Shown here one piece after another: positions 32,850 to 43,200 of a stretch of DNA of 64,000 nucleotides. Source of the stretch: Apoda limacodes. Taxonomy: Eukaryota; Arthropoda; Insecta; Lepidoptera; Limacodidae. The notes under the pieces were generated by a model. That model did not search any database and had not been told where the DNA came from. It saw nothing but the letters and a program-made list of their open reading frames with translations. The position numbers and the translations under genes are program-made. Numbering within the stretch: position 1 is the stretch's first letter; the number at the start of each line of letters is the position of its first letter. The DNA lies in contig OX291543.1 in NCBI GenBank assembly GCA_946406115.1, forward strand, positions 36,668,815 to 36,732,814. Reading direction: 5' to 3'.

Positions 32850-33740
32850 CTAAAATGTGTACAAGGTACAGACCGGGTATGAAACGTCTCCTTTTAGCAA
32901 ACTACCTTTAGGGTTAGGTTGGTTATGCTTTTGAATGTAGACAATTTGATGTATAAATTCTGATTGCACATATTTAATTTCTAAATTTCTCTTTTTTCGT
33001 AATTTTGGTATATTTAAAGGTAGGTTTATTTCGCAATTTGGATGACATTCGTAATATCCATGCAATTATTCGGGACACATACGTAAAGTCGCTGTGTCTG
33101 CTCAAAAATGAGTCACTGACTTCACTCTTTTTTCCGTCCATCGTGCAGTCACGTGTTGACGTAACGTGCAATGTTGTAATTGCAACATTTGTTTGAATTG
33201 AATTTTTGCTTTCTTCGTTTTTCTTATAGTTAACTTTTTTCCAGATATTCTTGTGAAATGTTAATAGCCAGGCTGGAGTATGCCACCAAATATCATGTTT
33301 GACTAATTGTTCAGCAGTAATTCCGCGTGTCGGACTATCTGCAGGATTTTTTGATGACTGAACATAGCGCCAGCATCCTGGTGGCATCTCTTCTACAACT
33401 TGTTTACGACGAATGGTTTCCAACGGCTAGGGTCGCCGTTCAGCTAACTTAGTACTGCTGTAGTATCTGACCAGCCGAAATATTTATATTAAAATCAGAT
33501 AGGCATTGGCGTATGGTTTTCATTAATTGTAATAGTAAAACAGCAGCACATAATTCTAATCGTGGTAGTGAAGTGGTTTTCTTTCCCAAAACTAACCTTG
33601 AATTAGAAACTACTATCTGATGGTTTATTCTGGTGACTATTTACCTTACAATAAATAACGCAAGCATAGGCCATCTCAGAGGAGTCACAAAATCCATGTA
33701 ACTCTATGGTATCATCATATTAATAGGTACTGTCGGGTTT
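32850..33740 (-). pseudogene. Second BEL/Pao pol fragment (RNase H and linker)
   Basis: Right to left: IELHGFCDSSEMAYACVIYC (about 33710-33640, RNase H start), LPRLELCAAVLLLQLMKTIR (about 33560-33500), then 33423-32974 with PPGCWRYVQSSKNPADSPTR, GITAEQLVKHDIWWHTPAWL and a charged linker toward the integrase; 33065-32850 is a further decayed linker piece. The RNase H sequence differs from the one at 29099-29470 (LCAAV versus LQGAV), so this is another family or copy. Confidence 0.8.
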
Positions 33741-33741
33741 G

Positions 33742-34440
33742 TCAGCCCGGATTAATCTTCGGCCGCTCTCTTAGCTTAAAGTGGAGGTTTAGGCAATCGG
33801 GATGTAAATTAAATTCTGTAATATCTTTGCAAGCCGTGTGAAGACGGAAGGCGAGCTCGTTTATTGTAAATCGCACTACCAGAAATTCAAATTTTTTATA
33901 GTAGAAACCTGATCGCTTTAACCGTAAATGAGTGATCATTCATTTGTGAATTGTGCCCTGGAGTTTTCAACAACAGGCTTGTGGAGTCACGTAGTAAACG
34001 AGAACCAATGAAACTGAAGCATTCTTTTAAATATACCGGTGATTTAGGATTGAACAGGACGTTATAAAGAAGAAACAGGACATGAGTATTCCAGCGAAGA
34101 CGGATTGGGAGCCACTTGAGCTTTGTTCGAAATTCGGATATGTGGTTATACTTTCGCAGACCAAATATAAATCTAATGCATAAGTTTTGAAGCCGTTCAA
34201 GCTTATCAAGCTGCTCCTCAGTGAGATCAAGATAACTAGCATCTGCATAGTCGAGAACAGGAAGAAGAAGTGACTGAGCAAGAGCAATTTTGGTCCCACC
34301 AATTATAGGTAGAAAATTGCGTAACCTACTTAAAGACTTCACGGTAGCAGTTTCCTTACAGATGTGATAGATCTCATCAAGATCTTTATTTCTGATGACA
34401 GCTGTCAAACTTCGAAGAGCTATATCTCGTAAAATAGTGA
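33742..34440 (-). pseudogene. LINE 3' fragment (RT thumb), same family as 45024-47765
   Basis: Minus frame 34408-33896 with KSLSRLRNFLPIIGGTKIAL, PVLDYADASYLDLTEEQLDK, LERLQNLCIRFIFGLRKYNH and ISEFRTKLKWLPIRLR. These are nearly the same words as the C-terminal RT of the plus-strand LINE in the phosphatase intron. After LKAIRF-like sequence the frame breaks and a decayed end reaches about 33742. Severe 5' truncation is typical of LINE insertion. Confidence 0.8.
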
Positions 34441-34672
34441 TAGTAGACTAGTAGTTTATTTTTTATTTATTTTTATTTTTTTATTTATTTCCAATTTATA
34501 ACATGACAGCATAAAATTATACCAAAGCGTTACAAATGTTAAATTAAAATTAGTACTTACTTAAAAATCATCACTTAAAAATAAATATAATATTATTATT
34601 TACATAATTAAATGATTCATTTAAATAATAAAAAATCTAATAATAATACATGTATTTATTTTAATCATAATC

Positions 34673-37190
34673 TTAGTTTATATTTACGCTAGTTTCTCTA
34701 GCATCCATCTCGTATATGCTCTTGCACTCACTCATCAGGCTTGCTATTCCACTCGCAAATAGATCACACTGTGGTGCTGTGGCGAGAACCGAGCCGAGAA
34801 GGGCGCGCGCGCGCTCCGCCGGGCTCTGCCTGCGGTGCACCGTATGCCCCAATGCAGGACCTACCACGCAGTGGGTCCTCTTGCCTAGTCTACCTGTTGT
34901 ATGAGCATATATAAAAAGAGTAGGATACAGGTAGGGGTAATAATTAAAGACCTTTTTGTACATGTGTCGTAAAAACTTCTTTTGTATTTTTTCCAGCATT
35001 AGAATATATTTGTCCTCATGCGGGCTCCATACTACTGCACTCGTCTCTAGTACGCTACGCACAAGCGCTCGATAGAGTGCTCGAGTTGCAGCTGTTGAGA
35101 GCGAGGCGGCATTCCACAGAACGAAACCCAGCCGATGGTGTGCGGAGTCCGCGACGTGCTGCGCGTGGTCTCGTAGCGTCAGCGCCGGATCGAACCACAC
35201 GCCTAGGTCACGCACACGCTGCACGCGCAACACAGGCGCGCCGCCCACCACATACTGGTGCTGTCGCGGGCTGTGCCCACGCGTGAACGTCATCGTCTCG
35301 CATTTACTAGGATTGAAGTGAAGTCGATTAGCCACACTCCACTCGTACACTGCATCCATATCACGTTGAAGTAGTTCGTGGTCTATTTGTGTTCTACATG
35401 CTTTCAGAAGTTTGACGTCATCAGCGAAGATTAGCACGGTTGACTCATGAACAACTTTTGGTAGGTCATTAATCAGGAGCACGAACAGAAAGGGTCCTAC
35501 GTTCGAACCCTGACTTATACCAGACGGCGTAAGGTAATGGTCGGATACGTGCGTCCCATATTTTACAAATTGCTTTCGGTTAGATAAGTAGTTGGCAAAT
35601 AATTTTAAGAGTCTGGAAGTAAAGCCCATCGCCCCCAACTTAAGAAGAAGCGTGTCATTATCTACTCTGTCAAACGATTTTTGGAAATAGAGATAGATAA
35701 CGTCTACCTGACTTCCCCTATCCATCTCTAGAAAAACCTTATCTACGAACGTGACTAAATTTGTAGCTACAGAACGTCGCGGCAAGAAGGCGTGCTGCGC
35801 GCTCGTTATATAAGGTAGGCACTGCGGCATTAGTCGACCATGGAGGGCAGTCTCGAATACCTTAGCTAATGCACATCATATTGCCACTGGGCAGTAATTT
35901 TCGACCTTAGATTTAGAACCCGATTTAGGTATCGGTGTCACCCTTGATATTTTCCATAGTGTTGGGTAGTAGCCGGACTCCAGAATAAGATTAAAAATAT
36001 AAGTAATTGGCGCAATCAATTCCTCCATACAGCCCTTGATGATGTATGCTGGGATATTATCTGGTCCGGGTGACGTACCTGGTTTCAACCTTTTGACGGC
36101 TGCGCGTACGTCATCTGGGTGGAATGCGTGCAAGTGCACGCGGTGGCAATCAGCGGGCGGCGCGCGCGTGGCGGCTGCGGCAGGAACACGAAGCTAAAGT
36201 GCCCAGCGAAGGCGGCCGTCACCTCGCGCCCCGTGCACTCCACGTCCCCACGCGACACCTTAGTCTGTAGTCCCCCTGTCCTTCGGAGACTGTTTACGTA
36301 TTGCCAAAATCCAATCCCCGACCGATTTCTTATTTTTTTAGGTATACATTGCTTGATAAAAATAATTAATTGCATTATCAACGTTCTTAAAATTATATAT
36401 TAGTTTCCAATCAAATTGTATAATTTTGTTATATAATGTATTATAATCTCCTTTAGGAAAATTCCTGTCACACTCAGAGGGGATATTGGAAGGGTCAATT
36501 CTTATTACCGGTTTAGAGGAGCTGTACCCAATGCTCACGACCAGCGGTGGATGGTGACCGTCCACTTTGACTAGGCACGCTAACCGCGTCACCCAGCTCC
36601 GCACTCGTCAGCACCACATCTAACATTCTCTCATTCTTGTTACTTACACAATTATACTGCACCAGGTCACACAGGGAACTAAAACATTTATAATAATTGT
36701 TGACATTGTTACTGGCACTAAATAGGTTTAGGTCTCCGAACACTAATGTTTTGGAAGTGGGATGTACAGAACATACGTATTCCACACTATTGAACCAGTC
36801 CATATAGACGTTATCACTCGAGTTTGGTGGTATGTAGAATACGCAGACGTATACAGTTTGTCTATGATAGGAGAATTTCGCCCACAGGTCTTCACCGTCC
36901 TTTGTCTCGTAGCGCGGCAGGCGCTCAAGGAGCAGAGGTGCGCGTGCTGCCAGTAGTACACCGCCGCCGGCGCGCGTGCTGCCAGTAGTACACCGCCGCC
37001 GGCGCGCGCACGTAGCACGGTCCAAGCCCCACCGCACAGCTCGGCATCGCTCACGGACTCGTCGGTGTTGGTTTCAGTCGCTGCTACTAGTTGTAGGTTG
37101 TCAGACAGGAAAAGATTACTCCTCCATTGCATAAGTTTGCTTTTTAACCATCGTACGTTTTGATAGTATACTGTTAATGTATAAGTACAT
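34673..37190 (-). pseudogene. LINE ORF2 (endonuclease and RT), inactive
   Basis: Endonuclease motifs: AATETNTDESVSDAELCGGA, AGGGVLLAARAP, TLVFGDLNLFSASNN (GDxN site) and MLDVVLTSAELGDAV, spread over two frames because of the duplication at 36940-37003. RT: LKPGTSPGPDNIPAYIIKG, PIPKSGSKSKVENYCPVAI, then the main frame 35830-34673 with AFLPRRSVATNLVTF, IYLYFQKSFDRVDN (motif A, catalytic Asp replaced by Tyr), SGISQGSNVGPFLF (motif B altered from VPQG) and LIFADDVKLL (motif C intact). It cannot encode an active RT. Confidence 0.85.
36940..37003. repeat. 32-bp perfect tandem duplication in the LINE endonuclease
   Basis: Positions 36940-36971 and 36972-37003 are identical 32-mers (GCGCGTGCTGCCAGTAGTAC...). 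The length is not a multiple of three, so it shifts the endonuclease frame and gives the two overlapping frames that both encode GGGVLLAARAP. Confidence 0.9.
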
Positions 37191-37205
37191 ATTTTATGTT
37201 GTTTT

Positions 37206-38020
37206 ATATTATGCTGCTGTTGGCCGTTCGAGCCGAAAAACCCAACGCTTCACAGAGACTCCTTTTGGCCAAAATTGAGGCTTTGTGCATTCCTCAAAAA
37301 CATTTTCTGGAACACCTACCTTAAAGGATGCGTAATCAGTTGGTCGCTCAGATGTCGTTTTAATTGCAGAGTAGGTAGATGACTCATTCTTTGTCTTCAA
37401 AAAAATAATAATATTGTCCGCCGTAGTGTCTGAATGCGCGCCCCATGAATGTTATTACTTAATACTATTAGCTGCGCATAAAGAATCACTTGCCTCTCCA
37501 CTCCCGCGGATTATAAGTTTGTTCCGAAGTGTTTGGTTGTTATTATGACCGTTATGGCGGTTTTTACGTGGGTGTACCGTTGTCCATCCCGCCTTATTGT
37601 CATTACGTGTTTCAGGGGGTGCTGGTTGTTGTAACGTCGACGCTGCCGGCGTATCATTCTTGGAAGTGTTTTTCTTGTTCCTTGAACGACGTTTTTTTGG
37701 CTTGGACGCTTGTTTCAACGTAGGCTGCAATACATTGTTATGACGATCATTTTGTTTTTGTCCCGTCTCTTTATGACTTTGTGGGTTATCATTGCTTCCA
37801 TCTCTTTCGCGCTCGCGATCGACTCATTTATAATAGGCCTTGCTTCGCACTTGTCACATTTAGTTTTACCCTCACTTAAAATTGTTATCAGAGAGACTAG
37901 TTCAGATATTTGATGTTTTAGGGCCCGAATCTCTTCATTTTGGGCACTAAGCTTAGAATCCAAGCTTGCCAATGATTTTTTGATTATTGCACTATCACTT
38001 TCACGCACTCCCGACGGCAT
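37206..38020 (-). pseudogene. LINE ORF1 (coiled coil, basic linker, C-terminal conserved domain)
   Basis: It starts MPSGVRESDSAIIKKSLASL. A heptad coiled coil runs through residues about 10-50, then KCDKCEARPII. The frame shifts near 37720 into a basic linker (KPKKRRSRNKKNTSKN) and GWTTVHPRKNRH, stops after AANSIK (37455), and resumes with NESSTYSAIKTTSERPTDYA, FKVGVPENVFEECTKPQFWP and VKRWVFRLERPTAA at 37206. The last block is a strongly conserved ORF1 ending that I recognise from lepidopteran LINEs. It is broken by at least one frameshift and a stop pair. Confidence 0.75.
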
Positions 38021-38216
38021 TTTTTACCAAAAAAACTATTTTATCGCGCAGAATGAAAATATACGTGCATTTCCGTTCCTGTTCGTTCCTCTACAGAAGT
38101 CATATATCTAAGTCTACATCTTAGTAACATTGCCACTGAAAATTCCAAAAGAAAAAAAGAGGGATGATAATTAGGGCATAAACCTGGTGAGACTTCTAAA
38201 TAAAATCTTGATATTC
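38021..38216. other. Short spacer between LINE and minisatellite
   Basis: No coding or repeat signal recognised. The probable 5' end of the LINE lies here. Confidence 0.4.
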
Positions 38217-38899
38217 GTTTAAAAAATCTTGATGGGAGCTATCACTTTTGTAAGGGAACTACTAGTCTACAATCTATAGTTACAGAGATATAGCCCTTTC
38301 TAGTTTGACATCTGTCATCTGAAAAAAAGATCTTGTTGAGATCTATCATTTCTGTAAAAAAACTGTTAGTCTAAGATAAATAGTTACGAAGATAAATCGC
38401 TTACTAATTTGACATCTGTCATCTGAAAAAAAGATCTTGTTGAGATCTATCATTTCTGTAAAAAAACTGTTAGTCTAAGATAAATAGTTACGAAGATAAA
38501 GCGCTTTCTAGTTTGACATCTGTCTTCCGAAATAAAGATCGTGATGACATCTATCATTTCTGTAAGAAAACTGCTAGTCACAGATCAATAGTTATGGAGA
38601 TATAGCTCTTACTAGTTTGACAGCTGTCATCCGAAATAGAGATCTTAATGACATCCATCATTTCTATAAGTAAAGTGCTAGTCTCAGATCAATAGTTACG
38701 AAGATATAGCCAATTCTAGTTTGACAGCTGTCATCGGAAATAAAGATCTTGACGAGATCTATCATTTTTTAAAAGGAAACTGCTAGTCTATAATCGATAG
38801 TTACGGCGATATAGACCTTCGCCGTTTGACAACTGTCATCCGAAATAGGATCTTTTGACAGCTGTCATTTACAATAATATTTAAAAAAAAAAAAAAAAT
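38217..38899 (+). repeat. Minisatellite, about six and a half units of ~104 bp, ending in poly-A
   Basis: Units begin near 38217, 38329, 38434, 38538, 38640 and 38745, with a short last unit from about 38850. Each has AGATCTTG(A/T)TGAGATCTATC, a CTAGTCT-AGAT-ATAGTTACG middle and TTTGACAGCTGTCATCxGAAA near its end. TTTGACAGCTGTCA contains a palindrome. Units two and three are almost identical, so the array expanded recently there. It ends in a 16-nt A run before 38900, which suggests it is the internally repeated end of a retroelement. Confidence 0.85.
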
Positions 38900-39042
38900 G
38901 AGGGACTATAGTCGTTCGTGATTTTCCACCGACCAACTTGTTGTGCCGTTCAGGTGGTCGGAGTGGACAAACGATCTTTTAGGCGTAAATCTTGTTCGAT
39001 CGTACGGAACTCCAATCGCACTTGGCCATTTTTTTTTGTAGT
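38900..39042 (+). repeat. Repeat fragment with LINE-like end (GCACTTGGCCATTTTTTTT)
   Basis: It ends with GTACGGAACTCCAATCGCAC then TTGGCCATTTTTTTTT. This resembles the far 3' end I recall for the TAGGGTTCCG-type repeat. It sits directly after the poly-A of the minisatellite. Confidence 0.4.
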
Positions 39043-39857
39043 TTTGATCTCGATTGTACTATAAAACAACTTACTACTGTAAAATTTGAACGGTGTCATG
39101 CTAGTGTTAACATTTGTAAACAACACTACCGGTAGTGATGTTTACAATAAACGGGCGAGCTCACTTTATTTGTATCAGAATACAACTTTCAATATTATTC
39201 TAAGTTAGAATTAATATATAAAAAAAATGCACTGTGAATATATATAGTACTAAACTTGCATATCTATGATTAGAATGGTTTATCTTTTGCATGCGGACTC
39301 TTAAATATTTTCTAGAACCTTTTGAATAACATTCTAATTCTAAACTACATAGAATCTTAAACGAAAAACAGATATGGTCCATTACTCTTATTTATCTATT
39401 CTATGCACTGATAATAGGATTCTATGGCAAACTTCCATGCACACCACAGTACTTAAAAGTTCAAGTACACTGTGTAAAATACACTACAATTTAAAAAAAC
39501 ATCTTAATCGCTGGTAAATAATATTAGTAAACAAATAAGTATGCCTTTCAATCATCAAACCAATCATATACCTACCTAACTACTTTAAGGTGATGACACA
39601 CCACATAACCACATATCCAAAAGAGCTGAGTTTGCTAGAATTTGATTAATTTTGTTTTAGTCCTGAGTACACTTTTTGACGTGAAAAAAATCATTCTAGT
39701 CTTTGATACAACTAATAAATGCTAATCTTACCGATTTCTTAAAAGATCAAGTCATTATGTTTTGTATTAGCGCAATACTTTATCGATTAGATAAGCAACG
39801 GCTAAATAAAAGCACGATGGTCGCTTGAGTGATGCCAGCTTTGTGAACACTACCGCC
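39043..39857 (+). promoter_or_regulatory. Upstream region of the alkaline phosphatase gene
   Basis: No other gene is seen in this AT-rich segment. Close to the start codon lie a GATA-factor consensus AGATAAG (39789-39795) with a reverse TTATC at 39780, and an AT-rich TAAATAAAAG (39803-39812) that could act as a TATA-like box for a start site about 25-30 nt later. GATA sites are common in gut-expressed insect genes. No canonical TATAAA was found, and the transcription start is not determined. Confidence 0.35.
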
Positions 39858-40238
39858 ATGAGCCTACTGCTACTGAGCCGTGCACTGTTGGTGGTGGCGT
39901 GCGCAGCCGCATGCACCGCTGACCGGTACCACCCCGAGCGCGCGCAGCCTTCGGAAGCGCGAAGCGGCGGCGGCAGCGGGGCCCGCATCGTGGCACCCAT
40001 TGACCCAGCGGAGCGCGCCGCTGAGTTCTGGGTGAACAACGCGCAGGCGCGTATCGCGGACAGGCTGCGGCGGCGCGAGAATTTGCACACGGCGCGAAAC
40101 GTGGTCATGTTCCTCGGGGACGGCATGTCGGTGCCCACGCTCGCCGCCGCGCGCACGCTGCTCGGGCAGAGGAACAACCGCACCGGGGAGGAGGCGCAAC
40201 TCTCCTTCGAAAACTTCCCTACCGTCGGACTTGTTAAG
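39858..40238 (+). CDS. ALP: ALP exon 1
   Basis: 127 codons. The ATG at 39858 gives MSLLLLSRALLVVACAAACT, a clear signal peptide with cleavage near A21-D22. The open frame extends upstream to a TTG at 39825 but has no earlier ATG. A variable Gly/Ser/Arg region (residues 30-45) precedes EFWVNNAQARIADRL. NVVMFLGDGMSVPTLAAART holds metal ligand D88. N107-R-T is a glycosylation sequon. It ends SFENFPTVGLVK, then donor AAG|GTAGCA, phase 0. Confidence 0.95.
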
Positions 40239-43200
40239 GTAGCATTGGGATTATTTTCCATTTTTCGGATAATTTTGTTATTCAGTTGGGTAACCAGCTT
40301 TCTTTACTTTCTGTGAACGTTTCTTTCAAACAAAGGGAAAAGCTCTGAAATCCCAGCGATTGCCCTCCTAGAATAGAAGATATGGTTGCGGAAAATTTTA
40401 TGTTTTATTTCCATGAATATGTTATGTAAATGTACGAAAAAGATTCATAGACAAAAATAAATAATACGAAAAAACTTACCTAAAATCCGATAGAAATGAT
40501 AATAAACAATGCATGGTGCATCGCAGACGTACTGCCTCAACGGTCAGATCGCGGACTCCGCGTGCACGGCGACGGCGTACCTCTGCGGCGTGAAGGTGAA
40601 CCGCGGCATCATCGGCCTCGGGCCCCACGTCCAGCGCCACGACTGCACCGCCGCCGGCGACCCCGACAACCACCTGCAGTCCATCGCCGACTGGGCGCTC
40701 GCCGACGGACGCGACGCCGGTATGTACCCCTTACTAGTCCCGTTCTCTTGAGATCTTATTATCGCCAACACACAGTATCAATTAAATTTGTTAGGCCACT
40801 ATCTATCACCATAATAGGTGATAGAATACTACTTTATCACCATAATAGGTGATAGAATACTAATTTGTACTGAATACAAATTGGATCTAAAGGCGTGCGT
40901 AGCTGGTTCCCCATCTAATCCCATATAAGGATAAGGGTTTTTTAAAATACTGACTTTCAACTGAAAGTCTTTATACCAATCTTAATGGCTTTATTTTCAA
41001 CAATAACCGGATTCATCGCATTCCTTATTTTAATCTCTAAGGAATGAATTTCCAAAAACAGTAAACCATCAATCGTCACATCTTAACTTACAAACAAAAG
41101 TTCAAATACCATGCAGTGCGCTCCATACAATAGGATTTTACTCATATGATGCATATCAATTCCTCAAATTTAATGTTTTTTTTTTAACAAGACCAGGAAA
41201 CTAATATCTACGTCTGTGGTTTTTCAGTTTTTCGTTAAATTGTGTAGTTCTAAAATTATTAGAGTGTAAAAACTTTTAATTTATGGTCAAAACAGGTGCA
41301 AATTTGTGCTTATTATACTAACTATATACACTATAACAAAAACGTTTCCGAAAATTTTAAAGAACCACAGACGTTGGAAATATAATAATTTTACTGTCAT
41401 TCTTACTAAATAAATACAATCTGTATTATACGCTGCCATCGCGCTTCGCTCTTGTCCACTTCTAACTTAACTGGAATTATAAAGCGGTGTCGGGTCGAAG
41501 CGTGTCGGTGTCGGTCTAATGAAGAATGTAGCTGTCGGAGTCGGGCCGTCGAGTACTGTCGGTGTCGGGCCGGGGCTGGTGTCGGGCCGGCCAATCAAGA
41601 AGCGCCCAATCAATGCCTTCTCGTGTGGCATACGCGGGGGGCTTGAGACGGGGGAGGCGAGGTAGCGCAATCAGTCGCGGGTAGTCCGTGAGCGAATCTT
41701 CACTTTAATTGCATTTGACGTAAGTAGGTAGGTACCTTAGTAAACAATTACGACAATATTACTGTTGCATGTTTCGTTGCGATTACATTTTTTTGACTTT
41801 AGTTTTACTTTACTTTTAGCGTAATAATACCTAAAGTAACCATTTTATTTGCAATTTATTTGGTGAGTTACACTTATATTTTTGTATATATACTTAGATT
41901 GCCCGCGTTATCGGTGTAGGCTTTCAACGGCAACTCCTCAATTATAGAAAAAAAACCGACAATCACTTGACTTTTCAAGTATATAAGTATGTCCTTCTTC
42001 GGGACTCAAACTATCTCCATACCAAATTTGCCCGCGATTCCACCCGCCCTGAATTCGGTTATCGGTGTAAAATTTAACGGCAACTCCTCAATTATAAAAA
42101 AAACCGGACTCACACTTGACGTTTTCAAGTAGCTTATATATCCTTTTTTCGGGACTTAAACTATCTCCATGCCAAATTTCATCTTAATCAGTACAGCGGT
42201 TTAAGCGTGAAGAGGTAACAAACAGAGTTACTTACGCATTTATAATATTAGTATAGATTTTTATGATTTATGATGAATACATACCATTTTCCGTATGATA
42301 TGTATTAGAGTATTTTTCAAAATCATTGTACCTACTACTGTGAATAATGTGTCACTAAGATTGAAGGTCTAGAAAGAGATTTCCAATTATTTCTAAGTAA
42401 AAGAATAGAACAGTATTTAATATATCACTAAAATAATCTATAAAGGTTCTAATTCATAAACAATATTCGTAGTAAGATTTTTTTGAAATGAAGTAGGGTA
42501 AAACACCCGAATGTCGACCCCTTAACGTAAAACGCAAATTTCAGTCTTAACCATACCTGACCCTTGAAGTTATTCACCGATGTCTTCGCACTGTCAGGCT
42601 ATTTGATATTTACACTTTATGTTGTTAGTGATTATAAAAGACTTAAATAACGTAATAGAGAATAATAATCGTTTAAACGTTTGAAGGTCAAAATTTCATA
42701 ATACAGCCTTTTTTTACCCTAATATTGGCCAGTAAAGAATGTTCTAAATCGTAAAAAAGGCAATCAGTATTATTATCAATAGAAATTATTTATTTGTGTT
42801 GAAACTTTACCATGCATAATTAAAACTCTTTATAATATCTATTAAAACAGAAATCGTATTAGGGTAAATAGGTATTTTTGTTTTTTTTTATTATTTTTAT
42901 TTAAAACTGAAATTGAGCAATAATAAATAAAATAAAATAAAAAAATTAAATTTCCAACGGTAACCGGTTTAAATTATAAACACACTGTTACATAATTGGA
43001 CTTATTTAGTATTTTTACATACTGTATTTCATCGTAATAAGTCAAGCTGGTCGAGCTTAGGTTGTTAGAGTAGGTAGGCCGACATTTTTATAGTCTATTA
43101 AAAAACTAACATTTTGAGGCGGCCGAACTTAGGTCATTCAATTATTGGGTATCAAACGCCTTACAAAAATAAACTTTAAGAGCCCTTACTTAAAATACTA

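Larger units (their letters stand above)
34453..38020 (-). mobile_element. LINE with decayed ORF1 and ORF2
   Basis: Read right to left: ORF1 (38020-37206), ORF2 endonuclease (about 37180-36400), RT (36381-34673), a 3' UTR and an AAATAAA-repeat tail (about 34490-34453). The ORF2 endonuclease starts with TVYYQNVRWLKSKLMQWRSN, similar to the plus-strand LINE at 25026. Frames are broken at several points, one by a 32-bp tandem duplication, and the motif A aspartate is lost. Codons in the RT are unusually GC-rich (34.7-35.4 kb). Confidence 0.85.

Noticed and set aside
39825..39857. Upstream TTG as an ALP start
   Set aside because: ATG at 39858 begins directly with a good signal peptide; TTG starts are not expected in insect nuclear genes.
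39767..40261. Antisense frames over ALP exon 1 (164 and 109 residues)
   Set aside because: Shadows of a GC-rich exon with strong sense-strand homology.
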